A DNA stretch of 64,000 bases from Dermatophagoides farinae (GCF_024713945.1 NC_134677.1:8764001-8828000); one strand, 5' to 3'. Shown: positions 1-13,700, numbered from the stretch's first letter. Numbers and translations are program-made. The notes: generated from the letters alone by a model not told the origin.

Positions 1-1
1 T

Positions 2-1402
2 TGGCAGCCAGTACGATTGATGACCAATGGACAAGAGAATAGTGAAAATTTATTGAAAAAAATTTGTCAAACCATTGGAATGAATGCAAAATATGTACCA
101 TATTTTGCATTATATCTTGTTGAACGTTTCGTCCGTGATGATATTGTTACAAATTTTCGTATGATACGACGATTACAAAATTTCGAATCACCTTTATTGA
201 CATTACGAACAATGATGAACAAAGCAGCTGATAATCATAATAAATTTGTGATCATCATACGTAAATCATATTTTGACATTCAATTCGATCAAGATTTATT
301 CGACGATGCGATTGCATTGAATTGTATCTATTTACAAGCTGTACATGATATCGAGAATGGACATATCATTTGTAATAATGCGGATACCTTGAAACGGTTG
401 AATCATTTGAAAATGAATGCAAATAAATTGGAGGTTTGATTTTTTTTTTTTTTTTGAATTGCATTGAACATTGGTGAAATTTTTTTCTAATTTTTCGTTG
501 TTCAGTATATTCAGTTGTCTAGATTGCAAAAATTTTATGGCTATCTCCATTTTGAACCATGTCTTTGTGATCTACCTTCATTAACGCCAAAAACTAGTGT
601 AACAATGTTTGCCGGAAATCAAGAGCTTATAATTCGTGCCAATGATACCGATGTATGATAATAAATAATTATTAATACATTCATCTGATTAATTTTTTTA
701 TATTCAAAAAAAATTTAGCAAGAATACAGTTTCCGTGTTATTCGAATTAAATGTTGGCGTTTGACCACTTCAAATAATCATCGAAATGATTCGTTAACGG
801 AAAATGAATCACAAGATCATCCGAAAGAAGAAAAAGGAAGATTCGAACTTTCGTTTGAATATCTGATAAATAAAGGTACTTTACAATGGATTACCATCTA
901 TAGTTCTCAGGTATGTTTGTCATTTATTAAATCACTGACGTATTAATCATTATTGTCTTGTTTACAGGCTGTATTGATCAGTTATTGTCTACAAAGTATG
1001 GTCGAAGAAATGCTACTCAAACGTGAAGGAAAAAAATTCCGTTCCGAAGGTTTGGCTATACGCTATAATACTAGTCCAAATTCAAGATTAGCTAATCAAA
1101 ACCAAATGGATCAAATGAATATCAATACTAATGGTGGTGGTGTTAACATAGCGAATGATAGTGGTTTCGAATGGAATTATTGTAAACAAGATGGATCACA
1201 ATTTCCATTATCCACTTCATCTTCGACAACAACATTGACAAGTGAAAAGAGTCAGAATAGTGAAAAAAGCATGAATGATACAACTGAACAACAACAACAG
1301 CTAAAACTTAATGGAATAACCGATCCATTATCACAACGATTTCAGGAGATATCATTGGTAGAAAATGATGTTTTCGATGAAATTGGAGACGATGATCTGT
1401 AA
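2..1402 (+). CDS. Snx17: Sorting nexin 17 (3' part: FERM-like module and C-terminal tail)
   Basis: This is the 3' part of a SNX17-family gene; the N-terminal PX domain lies left of the window. Coding exons are 2-433, 506-652, 719-910 and 968-1402, all joined in phase 0 at GT-AG introns of 57-72 bp, giving about 400 residues. SNX17 is an endosomal cargo adaptor: PX binds PI3P, the FERM-like module binds NPxY/NxxY tails (LRP1, integrin beta), and the C-terminus recruits Retriever for recycling. Family-like blocks include the F2 helices (YFALYLVERF), the F3 strand FRVIRIKCWRLT (human FRVTRMRCWRVT), LQWITIYSSQAVLISYCLQS (human LQWVTITSPQAIMMSICLQS) and the terminal EIGDDDL (human GIGDEDL). The stretch between the FERM-like module and the tail is Ser/Thr/Gln-rich and probably disordered. 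SNX31 is a close relative; the terminal acidic-Leu motif favours SNX17. Identity comes from family recognition; the exon joins are read directly. Confidence 0.93.
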
Positions 1403-1431
1403 AAAAACACTGAATTTAAATGAAAAAATTT

Positions 1432-1437
1432 TTTATT
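1432..1437 (-). other. Poly(A) signal candidate for RABL6
   Basis: TTTATT on the plus strand reads AATAAA on the minus strand, 82 bp after the RABL6 stop. The SNX17 stop codon (1400-1402) is only 30 bp further along, so RABL6 cleavage would occur at or near the antisense of the SNX17 stop. Confidence 0.4.
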
Positions 1438-1512
1438 TGTAAAATAATGTATCGTCAATAATCAACAATGAAAAAAAAATCAATGATTATATTTTTTAAT
1501 AATTTCATTATG

Positions 1513-1518
1513 AATAAA
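1513..1518 (+). other. Poly(A) signal candidate for SNX17
   Basis: AATAAA lies 111 bp after the SNX17 stop codon and abuts the stop codon of the opposing RABL6 gene at 1519. If used, cleavage would fall 10-30 bp further on, so the SNX17 transcript would run into the antisense of the RABL6 coding end. Confidence 0.4.
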
Positions 1519-3631
1519 TCAAAACATTTGATACGAAGTATGATCACGTGATGGATCATTGTCCATTTCTGTGGTGCCAAGAAATTCTTCCAATTGTCTT
1601 CGATCATCATCATCATCATCATTATCTTGAATGATTATTGATGATGCCGGATTCTTCGATGAATTATCATTTTTTGTTTTCAATTTTGTTGATTTCTTTT
1701 TCTTAGCAATTTGTTGTTGTTGACAATCACCGTTTTGTTTATCCGATGTTTTAGATTTTTTCTTCTTTTTTGTTACACCATTTGTGGTAGATTTATTGTT
1801 GGATTTTTTAATGTCCATCTTTTTTTTAATGATAGATGGTGGTTCATTTTCATTGGAATCGCCAACATCAAATTCATTTAGCTGTGATGAATGTTTAGAA
1901 ATGTACATGTTTTCCAATGCTTCGATTTCATCAAGATTTAGAACAGGAATTTCAGAATTTGGCTGATTTTCTTCACTTTCAACATTACTGGTGGTTTCGG
2001 AAAGTTTTTCAACATTTTGATGGTCATCATCTGGATCTGAATCGATTTCATTTCCACCATTTTTTACCACTTGTTCGGATGATTCATTTTCATTTGAAAT
2101 GCTCAACTTGTTATCATTAGATTCAATAACGATCATATCTTCTGGATCTAATTCTTCTTGATATTTGGCAACAATTTGATTATTTCCCATTGTATCATCA
2201 TCATCGGAATCTTCTTCATCAATTACTGGCGGTAAATCTGTTTGAGGTAGATTTGGTTCGTCTAAAAATTTCCGGAACATATTCTGTTCACCATCATCTG
2301 GAATAAAATCTTCAATATTTTTCACCGAAACATTATATGGCGTTGTTGTTGTGGTATGATTTTTATCGGGTTTATTTTTCTGAAATTGTTGCTGAAATTT
2401 TGGCGGTAAAGGATTATTTGCTCCGATTATAATGCTTGGCATTGGCTTTACAATAGGTGCAGGCTCATTATATTGATTTCTTGATGAGATAAGATGATTT
2501 TGTTGAGAATCACCATTAGCCATTGTAGCCATATTGGCAGGCATTGAAACACTACGCGGTGGTAACATACCCATTTGATCGACATTTTTAGTCGCTGATA
2601 ATTGATCAGCCATCAATCTACGTTTGTTGGTGAGCATTTCGAGAAAACTATCATAATTATAATCATCACTATTGATCATAGCATCCAATTCCTGACAGGT
2701 GGCATTAATTTCGGATCCATTACGTTCCAATTGTTTGAGCATTGTTTCACGTTGAAGATGTAGATAGGGCAAATTGAAAAATTTGTATAGATAACGCAGA
2801 CCAAAACCATTTCTCATTGAACATTCAGCATATCTAATCTGTCCAGTTCTTTTTCGATTAGATTCTAAATCTTCTTGTAGAATTGATTCAATAAAACCTT
2901 GAACTTGATCACCAGTTATCACACGATGATGTCCCATATCACGATGATTGGCTAATATTAATATTGGAATGTGTAATGGGCATCGATGAATCTCACGTTG
3001 AACATAATCAAAAGTCCATGCTTTTGTCATATCAAATAGATAGATTACACCATTTGTTCCTTTGTAAACATCGACAAATTCAGCATCCAAAGCTGGTGAT
3101 GATGATGATGATGGATCATTTGACTCGTGTTGATGATGGTCATTTTGATTATTGTGCATTTTTAGTACATCTTTAGATGATGATACGGATTGATTTTGTG
3201 TGGATAAAATTTCTCGTTTTTTTCCTTTATCAACTACATCCCAGATTTCTACTTTGACAATATCATCGGTAGCATTATAATTCCATTGGATACTGGCTAC
3301 TTTGATTTCTTCACTGGCTAGATATTCTTCATGAAATTTATCACCTTGTAAACGATAGAAAAGACATGTTTTACCCACATTTCTATCACCACGTATGATG
3401 ATTTTCACTGTAAATACAAATATAAATCGAATTATTCAATGAAATTACATTGAAATAAACAGCAAAAAAAAAAGACTAACTATTATATTGGATACCACGG
3501 GCAAATTTTCGTTGCAAATGTTGATCCATAGGTTGAACACCACCACCACCGCCACCACGACGAGATGATTGTCCATTATTCGATGATGATTGATCCGAAT
3601 TTTGTTTTTGAAATTTTTTAAATATAAACAT
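1519..3631 (-). CDS. Rabl6: Rab-like protein 6 (RABL6/PARF-type GTPase)
   Basis: Two coding exons, 3631-3481 and 3407-1519, are joined across a 73 bp intron; the ATG of the MKIIIRGDR block is split by the splice (A|TG). The product is 679 aa, near the usual size for RABL6, an atypical Ras-superfamily protein linked to cell-cycle control. Exon 1 encodes the N-terminal tail (QRKFARGIQYN; human QRRFAKGVQYN). The GTPase-like domain begins near residue 51: P-loop GDRNVGKT at about 57-64, DIVKVEIWDVVDKGK, ALDAEFVDVY and the non-canonical G4-like NHRDMG (human NYRDMG). Between WDVVDKGK and ALDAEF there is a longer Ser/His/Asn-rich insertion than in human. The C-terminal half is low-complexity and acidic/Lys-rich, with a conserved DFIPDDG motif and a terminal RQLEEFLG motif matching the vertebrate C-terminus. 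The poly-Asp stretch near the end is encoded by a GAT repeat. The gene is convergent with SNX17, 116 bp between stop codons. Confidence 0.93.
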
Positions 3632-3797
3632 TTTGTGTTTTGATTATTCGTTGATTGAATTTATATAGATATAGATAGATAGTATATTATCGAAGAAAAT
3701 ATAACATAGATAAATTTGTATGAGAAATGAAAATTTCATCAAAAAAATGAATAAAAATGCCAAACATATGGTACACAAATAAAAATATTGGATTGAC

Positions 3798-3864
3798 CTA
3801 TAAATGAAATGTAAAAAATTTTTTACAATTTGATTAAAAGGGTTTTAAAATGTGGTCACTTACG
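3798..3864 (-). other. Rabl6: Probable 5'UTR intron and end of untranslated exon of RABL6
   Basis: On the minus strand a consensus donor (CAGCAGC|GTAAGT, intron starting at 3863) is followed 66 bp later by a good acceptor (TTTATAG|GTC, exon resuming at 3797), upstream of the RABL6 start codon at 3631. The spacing equals the short introns used elsewhere in the window. It would place the RABL6 promoter upstream of 3864. This is inferred from splice signals only. Confidence 0.45.
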
Positions 3865-4546
3865 CTGCTGTTGACGATATACGTTGATGACGTTGAACAA
3901 TCGAGATTATTAGTGCACGATATATACATTTGATGAGAAATACAACAAAGATCAAGATCAGGTCAGGTATGTTAACTGTGTGTTGTTGTTTTCTATCAAA
4001 GTAAAATCCAGTTGTTGTTGATAAACATTTCAAAGCAATCAAAACAACAATAGAATTGATATAAATCAAAACAAAGGCAGTAAGCCATAAATTATTTATG
4101 GAAACTGCGACATTTTTACAAATGTTGATTGATAATTGTTGATCATGTCAAGGCAAATTCATTTTTTCAGTTATCATTCATGATGTGGTAAAACGTAATC
4201 GACTCAGCCAATATATAAACAATAAAATCAAAATAATCAAATCACTCTGTTGTTTCACAACAGATGGCATACGATTATCTGATTTTTTTTTAGAATATTT
4301 AATTGAACTTTTACCCGCCAGAAATTCATTTTGTTATTATTGTTGTAATATCAGTATGAGATAAATACAAAACAATTACAATTACAATTTAGCAATTGAT
4401 AATAGCAATGAGTATTGTGTGAACGATAAAATGCAAATAAGTGTCGTGAAGTGAAAAAAATGTGCATGAAAATTTCTTTTCACATTTTTTTTTCGTCCAA
4501 AAAAAAAGTCAAACACGTGACTTGATGGGTGTTTTTCATCTGTTTT

Positions 4547-4547
<1 letters not shown>

Positions 4548-4578
<31 letters not shown>
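4548..4578. repeat. Poly(T) tract, 31 bp
   Basis: An uninterrupted run of 31 T. No target-site duplication or element body is visible next to it, so it is scored as a simple homopolymer and not a retroposon tail. Confidence 0.9.
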
Positions 4579-4579
<1 letters not shown>

Positions 4580-7500
4580 GAAATAAATTGATTTTCAATG
4601 ATGATGAAACTGGCAAGTTATCAAAAGTTGATGAAACTGTAGGATAAAAGAATATTTGTGTGTGTGTGCACATCATATAAGCATTTAATTTGCATTTGAA
4701 TTGAAGAAAGAGAAACGAAAAAAAAATCACGAGTATGTGAATATAATACACCCGCGAATGACACACGATCGACCGACCGAATAAACGCGTGTTATCCATA
4801 CACACACATATAGACAGAAAATTCCCGTTTGAATGCAAATCTAATTGATTTGATATGAAAAACAACGCACACACACACACACTATATGTGACAATTAGTA
4901 ATACATAACATTCAGGTCATCAATCTATATACAAACACACACATATGTATCTTGTCCTTTATGTGTTAACTACAAATTTTCAATCAAAATAAATAAATGA
5001 AATATATTTGAATCATCATCAATCGTAACACACACTGACACACGTGTCATATGATGAATGTTTAATCAAATCAAATCAAAAAAAAAAAAAATTTCAACTT
5101 TGAAATGAATGACCACCATCATCATCACCTATGGAATGGTGATGATGATGATCATATCCTGATTTTTCCAATTATCATTACCATTTTTTTTTATCGATGA
5201 TGATAAGTTGAAAGTCTTTCTTTTCTGACCATTGTCGAATGATTAATCGATATACATTGTTGTTATTGATGTTTGTGGAAATGGAATTTTTTTTCTAGCC
5301 AATATCCTGTCTATGATATTACATGGTACAAAAACATGGTGCGATTGTTTGTGTGTGTGTGTGTGCATGTAATATCAATGTTTTGGTGGCCTGCAAAAAT
5401 TAATCAAATTTCGATTTGTCATCATCGATGATGATGAACTTAAGATGAAGTTTGTTTTTTTTTCTTCAAAATGACGCCCAAACCACAAACCATCATCGAA
5501 ATGGTTGGACGAATTTTTCTATTTTTTTTTTGTTGTTGTTTAAATTGGATTGTTTGATCAACAGTTTAGCTTATATAGAACTAGGATATAATGAAATAAA
5601 CAAATCTTTGGTGGTGATATGATGATGATGAGAAATTATTGTCATCATCATTATTTCTGTTGTTGTTGTTGTTGTTGTGAAGCTAATTTTAAAAAAATCT
5701 AGAAAATCAATCAATATCACACACACTAACACACACACACACACACAAATCGTCGTGGTTACAAGTTCACAACATATGATGATGATGATGATGACAAGCA
5801 GACCAGAATGAAATGCATCGAAGCGTTAATTGTTTGAATGAACTTTTTACTGCCTATTTCTCATTCATCTTTTTGTTTGTGTGTGTGTGAGTATTTTCGA
5901 AACAGAAAAAAGAATCATTGATTTTTTTCCCCATTCAAGTTTACTTTTACTGAAGACAAAAAATAAAATAAAATAGAAAAAAAATGTCGAAATGTATCAA
6001 AAAATCAGTTTTTTAGCATTAAGAAAAAAAAAATTTTCATTCTCGTTCAATTCGTAGATCAATATAATTCTAATGATAAATAAATAAATGGAAAAAAATT
6101 GATTCAATTTCTCAGTTTATCATCATCAATTGTAATTATTTTCGTTTTTTTTGTGGTTGACATTCTTCTTCTTCATTATTTTTTATTATTATTATTATTG
6201 TCGTACAATGACATTGGTGGACTGATATTTACTATGAGAATTTTTCAATAATTTTTCCCTTCGATGACAATTGTTGTTGTATAGTAGTAGTGAATATGAT
6301 TTACTGAATGAATCGATTAAATAAAATAAAATAAACAAACAAAAATTATATAGTAATATAGAAATTCATTATATTTGAGAAAAATTGAAAATTCATCAAA
6401 CAACAATCATTTGGAAAAAAAATAATGAAAAGAGCAATGATTTCGATTTGAAATGGCCAAAAACCTCACGACAAACAATCATTCTGTATATTGGCCATGG
6501 AATTCTGTGTGTGTGTATGTGTATCATACATCATCAACAACAACTGGTCAATCATGATGATGATCAGGCTGGTCACCATCATCATCATTATCACTATGCT
6601 AATGATGATGACACGTGTCGTTTCAAAAAAAAAAACCCAAAAGAAAATAATCAATTCTAGCAAATTTGCCTCAAAATAAAAGGTTGACACGCGTCGTTGT
6701 TTGCATTTTTGTTGTATTACCAATGGGCTATATATGAAATAAATTATTGCGAAAAAAATGGCTCAAAAAGGCCAAAGGCTAAAAAAATTTTTGGTCATAT
6801 TAATTTGTGGCTACGATATAATGTTGAGAGCGTGAGATCCAAATGCTTTCGATCATTGAATTGATGTGTGTGTATGAAATTGAAATTGAATGAAAAAAAA
6901 AATTATTTTTGATCATTTTAATCAAGTTAATCATGATGATTAAAAATTGGAAAAAAAACCTGGAGATTCTTTCATTTTTTTTTTTGTCAATGTTGTGGCT
7001 TTGTAAAACATAACCACACACACACACACATATTAGCCAATGATAAACACGACAATGATGATAAATCTCTAAATCAGCTTTTTTTTCTCTACAAAAATCT
7101 CTATGACACATTTGGTCATAGTGACAAGTATTATCCTCATCATCATCTTCATTGTTGTTCACCGATAAACATCCACACTTAAATGATCACAAATAGAATG
7201 GATAGAAATTTCAAAATTCAAAAGTGCTAAAGTGTTTGTGTATGCTGCGACAACAACAGTGTTTATCGAACCTATTTGAACACAGAGATTGACGAGCACA
7301 TGTTGGGCATCATACACATGTGATATATATAAATTTTTCGGGTAAAAACACACACACACACACACATAGCAACGGAAAAAAGCTTACCCGTACACAATTT
7401 GATGCACACACAAATGATATATGATGTGAACCAGAAACAAATCAAACAACAAACAGAAAAAGAAGAAAAATCCATGGCCATTCGATTCATTCCAAACAAA

Positions 7501-8799
7501 ACAAAACAAAAAATGAATCGATACATAATCAATGGATCGAAAAATAGATTCATTGAAGCAAATAAATAATTCTCAAATAAAATTCCTTTTTGTTTTGTTT
7601 AGAAATCATTCATTCATTCATTTATTCTACAAACATTAGAAAATTCAAAATCCGGAATTCAAATGTTTCAATAATCTCTGATGATACACGTGTTACATAA
7701 ATATACACGGAAGGAAAAGGGTATGTGTGTGATGATTATCAATCGAGTATATTTTTTTCGACCAATAAATTTTTGTTTTTTATTTTTTTTTTGAAGAAGA
7801 ATTTCGTTTCGATTTTTGGTCGTTTTAGATAAATAAATTGTGGTTTTTTTTTCTCTTTCTTGGTTGTTATTGTTTGGTTATTTCATTCCATGTTAATATT
7901 TACAAAATAATGCATGGCCTATGTGTGTAATGTGTTGAAATGTTTGTTTGTTAGCATATATCACACAACAATCGAATCGAGTATCATATATATCGCGAAC
8001 ACAAAAAAAAATACAGCCCATCAATATACCAGAATGTGGATGCGCGCCAATGACAATTGTGTTCACCTTTTTTTCTGGTTTTTGTCCGTTTTTTTTTTTG
8101 ATTTTCCATCATCATGACTACCACCATCATTTCTCTGGTACTTTTTTTTTACTGCGCCAGGATTGGCTTAACATGGAAACACACACATAAATATAACGTT
8201 ATATATTTACTTCATAGGCACCGGTCATACGACCGCCCCCATATGATCAATATCAACCAGAGATTGGTTATAAAATATACACGCACACATACAATGATTA
8301 TGTTATGCCGTTGTTGGAAAACAGTGGGTTTAGTGTGTGTGTGTGTGTGTGTGTTGAAAGAACGGCACAGAGAAAATTTTTTTTTTTTTTTTTTTTTGGT
8401 TCACATCCTAAAAACCCAAAACCAAAAATGAGAATATGCAGAATACACACACAAAGATAGAGGAGGCACATAAACATAGACAATGAGAATTTTTTTTTTT
8501 TTTTTAGTTGACAGACTCAGTTCCAATATCATCAAAAACCAGAAACAAAAATAAATGCCATGCCCGCTATATAGATGACACATAGTTTAGGTTTAAATGA
8601 TGATCATGATGATAACAACGATGACAATATCATTTTGATAACGAAAACTGACGAAATATTTTGGAATGATCAACAACGATCAATGTGTGATGCTAATCTA
8701 TAGCTCTTTTGATCATTCTGCTAACTGTTTTTCATCAATGCAAAAAAAAATTCTTTGTTTCTTCTTTCTAAAATTGCGTGTGTGTATCCATCGATGGAT

Positions 8800-8804
<5 letters not shown>

Positions 8805-8836
<32 letters not shown>
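8805..8836. repeat. (GA)16 microsatellite
   Basis: Thirty-two bp of pure GA dinucleotide repeat. It is a polypurine tract of the kind bound by GAGA-type factors in arthropods, but it has no nearby gene start. Confidence 0.9.
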
Positions 8837-8838
<2 letters not shown>

Positions 8839-10425
8839 TTTGCAGTTTGAAGAAGAAGCGGTATTTGCAAAGATAGAAAAAAACCTATAGATAGAAAGAA
8901 GAGTTATTTTTTTTGTTTGATGATTATCATTGAGATGGTAGAGAAAAAAAGTGAGAGAAACCGATTGAATTGAATGGTGGTGGATCATCATCAATTGAAA
9001 ATATTTGATATTGAACAAGCAGCAGGCATCAGCAGCAGCAGCAGAAGCATGTCATATCATCAGTAAAAAAAACCATTTCAAATACTGTAGCCAGTGTGTG
9101 AGTGTGTTATGTGATTTTGACGAAAAAAAAAATTTTTTTTTTTCAACCAAATAAAAATTATTCCATGTCGACGCACATTTCATCATCATCATCATCATCG
9201 TCATCAGAGAATCGAGAATAATGAAAAGAGTTATTGACCACAGAATTCGTTGTTGTTGACATGAAATTTATTCTGTGTTAAAAAAAATTCTTCATTGTTT
9301 TTTTTCATATCCGCACATTTTCAATTGTTTTGCATCAACAATGTACAAATTCGAGATTACGGAATTTGATATTTTGATTTTGTTTGTTTGCCGGTTCCAT
9401 TCATTCAAACATTCTTGAAATATTCCATCCATAACATATTACAGTGATGAGAAATTTATTTTTGCCGTACCGGTTTTTGAATTAGACAATATTTTTCATC
9501 AGACAAATTGTTTTTTGTCATTTGAACAATGTAACAAATGAATTGCATCACGAGAAAAATGTGAATTTTATTAATGAAACAAACAAACAATCATCATCGG
9601 AAAGAATTCATCAATGGTAATAATAAGGTAAGTCAAAATATTTCCATCTAAAATTGACTGAAATTGCATCATGCATCATAAATTCTAAATTCTTATTACA
9701 TAATGATTATGACCACAAAAATCCAATTCCAATAGCCTATCATCCATCAATGTAACGTAATTTGAATGTAACAAAGTTAGTCTAGTAAAATTCGAGACTT
9801 TGTTTTGTTGCAAATGTCGTTATGTTTTACCAACTTTTTCGAATGATGATGGTGATGACGATGATTTATGTAAAAACAATCGACGGTTTATTTATTTATT
9901 TTTTTTCGACCGTCAATGAAATTCTGTAGGGTTGGCAATAAATTCCTGAAACGGATTTTTTTTTCATTTTTGAATTCAATTTCGGGCTGTTGATCATGCA
10001 TTTATTTCGTTTTTTTTTCTCGGTTCACAATTTATTAATTATTATTCGCGTTATGCTTTTTTTTGTCAATGTTTTCAGTTTCTGTATCATACAGCATGAT
10101 ACACGGGCGATCCAGAACAGAGAGAAAAAAACACACAGAACGATCCAAATGAAACAGTGAGACAAGTTGAAAGTTCTTTTTTTTTGCTTGCTCATTTGAT
10201 CATATGGTGCACCAGCTGTCTACACCGGTGATTGTTGTATTATTATTATATGACAGTTGGATTCTTTTGGTTTTTTTTCTGGCGAAAAAAAAGCGACTCT
10301 GTTTCTTCTACACACAATGTCCAATGACACTTTTTTTCCATCCATTCTATCCATTTTTCGGGTTGCTTAGCTTCCAGCCAACCAACCAACCAACCGACTA
10401 ACCAACCATCCGATCTATCCAGATT

Positions 10426-10546
<121 letters not shown>

Positions 10547-10761
10547 ATAGACTTTCTTACACTATCAACTAGAATTTTACTTTCACAGTGATTCAGTTCC
10601 AGAACTCATTCATTCATTCATTCATTCACTCGATTATTCAGAATATTCGTCAAATGGCTTTTTATTTAATCATTTATTATTCCAAATGGCTATTCGATGC
10701 CAAAAAATATTTTTTTTTTTTTTTGGGTATATATAAAATATTCGGTTACCAAGCCAAAGAA

Positions 10762-10781
10762 AGAGAGAGAGAGAGAGAGAA
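10762..10781. repeat. (AG)10 microsatellite
   Basis: Twenty bp of AG repeat about 220 bp beyond the long CT tract and on the complementary strand sense, so the two can pair as an imperfect inverted repeat. Confidence 0.85.
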
Positions 10782-13700
10782 GTGAATGAGTGAAAAAAGT
10801 ATCCAAATTTTTTTTTCTGTATTGGAAAAAAAACCAAAACTAAAACGAAAAACTCAGAACGAACAAAAAAAAGTGAGCTATTTGTTTCTCTCGCTCTCTT
10901 TTTACTCCAAAGATTGATGGACTTTTCCGGGATCGATGGATAAAAACGCGTATAAACACACACACACACGCAAAGCAAGTGAGAGACCAACAACAATCTG
11001 GTTGATTGAGGCCCTCCAAAAAAAAATTGTTGGTGGTGGAAAATGATGTTAAGACCAAAAAAAAACAAACATACTTTTGAAAGGTTTCTCGATTCAGTGA
11101 TTGAAAACTACGAAACGAAAAAAGAAAAAATTAGCCAAAGCAAACACACAAATAGCATGCAAGATTTAATCGTAATAAGAAAAAAAGTAGCCAAATATTT
11201 CGATCAGTCCAGTTTGGTGAATGGTTAAAAACATCATCATCATCACATCATGCTAATTATATTTTGAGATGGTTGTTAATTATCAACCAAAAAAAAAAAC
11301 AAACCAAATTTTTCTCTCTTTTTATTAATTGGTTAATTGTTAATGGTACAGTTACCAATTCAATGATGATTAAATGGCAATTTAAGTATGTGGTCAATGT
11401 GAAAAAAATGATGATGATGATGATGATGATGTTTGTTTGTTTGTTGTGCAAGTTGGTTGCATCGAGAATGAGAAAAATGATTATTTTAGATCGATATTTT
11501 TTCATCGATCGATTGATGGATGCTTTGATTAAGCGAGTACACTAGTTGTCAAATGTGTGGTCCAACGTATTTTGGCCACACGATGTCCCAGAAAAAAAAA
11601 GTTTTTTTTTCTTCTCTCATTTAATCATTAATTCAGACAGACAAACTTATTAAAGAATGATTAGATGTTAACTAGATGATGATGCGTGATCAACATTCGA
11701 TTTGACATTTGACATGTGTTGAAAGTTCATCCAATGAAAGATTTTCATCCAAAATTTTTTTTTTTTTTTAGTAGACAAATCCAATATGTCAAAAGATGAA
11801 AATTAATCCTTGGATTAAAGAAAAAAAGCACCTAAATTTATCATCGTTTGATACAATGATTTTGAATGTGGAAAATTATCTTAAGTAAAATGATTGATTG
11901 TTTTTTTTTCGAGATTATCATCTGGATCACATGTATCAATTGATTGAAATTATAATCAATGTCGACAATGATAATAATGATGCTACTCTGGTTTATTTCA
12001 TGTCAATCACCATGTTAATTAGTTAAAACACACACACGTACGCTTATAATGAATATTATTCACAACAAGTTCATTTAAAAATGATGATGAAAACAAAAAT
12101 TTTTTTTTTTTTTGAATGATAAAATGGTATCAATTTCATTTTTTCAAATTTCAATCAATTGAAAAAAATGATTTTGATTAATGAAAAAAAATATTTCACA
12201 GTATGAGCAACTTTTATCTATAGATTGTCTACCAATTTTTTCGTTTCGTTTTCATTTCTTAATTCCAATGATGATGATGATTGATCAAGTGGTTTGTTGT
12301 GGTGGCAAATGTGTATTTTGGGTGTTCGTGGATAGAATGTTTACCAATTGGATTAGAGAGGAATTTTGTTGTTGTTGTTGTTGTTATTGTTATCATATCA
12401 CTCGCATATAATTCGTCATCATTGTTAATCATCATATGAAGCTACTATTTTACGCTATTCAACTTTCTCGATATGATGATAGATGAACAGATATTTTAGA
12501 AAATAATCATTTTTCTATATTGATTTATTTTGGATAAAAAATAAATTCAATTCATTGATTCAACACCACATCATTTCTAATGATTATTAGACAAGGTGTG
12601 TGTGTGTGTAGTGAAATTTGTAATTTTTGACGATAATGAACGGTTGTCAATTTATATAAGATAATCATCATCATCATCATCATCCATTCATACATCACCA
12701 TTCTTGAGACATCAAAAAAAAAAAAAAAATAATGAAAAAAAGAAAATAATCAATATATGGAAATGAAGAATCTTCGATTGTAATCATTTTTAATTCACAT
12801 TCATTCATTCATTCATTCATTTGATTGATTACAAGTACAAACACACACACAAACAAAAGGCCAAATCTTTCAATCAAATCAATTTCGATTGATTGTTGTT
12901 TTGATGGATATTTGAAACAAAAATTCATTCAGAAGAATGAGAAAAAAAAATACCAAGTTTTTTCTCTTCAAGATTATTTGATTGTTCAAAACACACACAC
13001 ACACACACAAACAAACAAACAAACAAACATTGACACCAAATTAAATAAAACGAAAAAAGTAACTTTATATCTTTTTCTCTCTCATGTGTGTGTGTGTATT
13101 TGAATGTTTTCAAATCGATCGATACATCATCATTGAAAGAAAAAACAAAACAAAAAAAAATCTTGAAGCAAGTAGCGCTCTTGATTTTATCGTTTTTTTT
13201 TCTTCTTTTGGATTTACATGTTTCAATGTTCCGTTTGAAATCTTATCTTGTTTGTTTGTATGTAAGGGTGTTTATCCATCAATCTATCTTTCCATGTGTG
13301 TGTGTTACGACAACGTGCGAAACAGAAAAAAAAACTTAAGAACAACAACAACAACAACAACAACCACGACAACCACCACTTGAGAAAACATATATAAAGG
13401 TCATAGGTGGCTTGTATACGAAGACAAGAAGAATGTCAATATACAAGAGATGAAAAAAAAACAAACCAAATCAAACAACAGAAAAAAAAATCTATACGTG
13501 TGTATTTTAAAGATTTTTTTTTTCGTTTTAAGAGGCAAAATTTTTTAGTTGCTACTGACAAAACGACCACAAAATTAATCGTGCATTGTTTTTTTATGCC
13601 TGAATCAATCTACGGAAAATCTACTGAAAATCACTTTTGTTTCATAAGTGCTTTTCACAAGTATGTTAATTCAATTTTTCATTCTATCACTCTCACTCAC

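Noticed and set aside
3860-4069. 69-codon minus-strand frame upstream of RABL6
   Set aside because: It is hydrophobic but lacks family resemblance, and its end coincides with the likely untranslated RABL6 exon.
4548-4578. Poly(T)/poly(A) runs as retroposon tails
   Set aside because: No adjacent element body or target-site duplication was seen for this or the 49526-49556 tract; homopolymers are common all over the window.
11043-11228. 61-codon plus-strand frame with a Lys-rich, helix-like composition
   Set aside because: Less repetitive than its neighbours, but short and without similarity, splice partners or promoter; not enough to call a gene.
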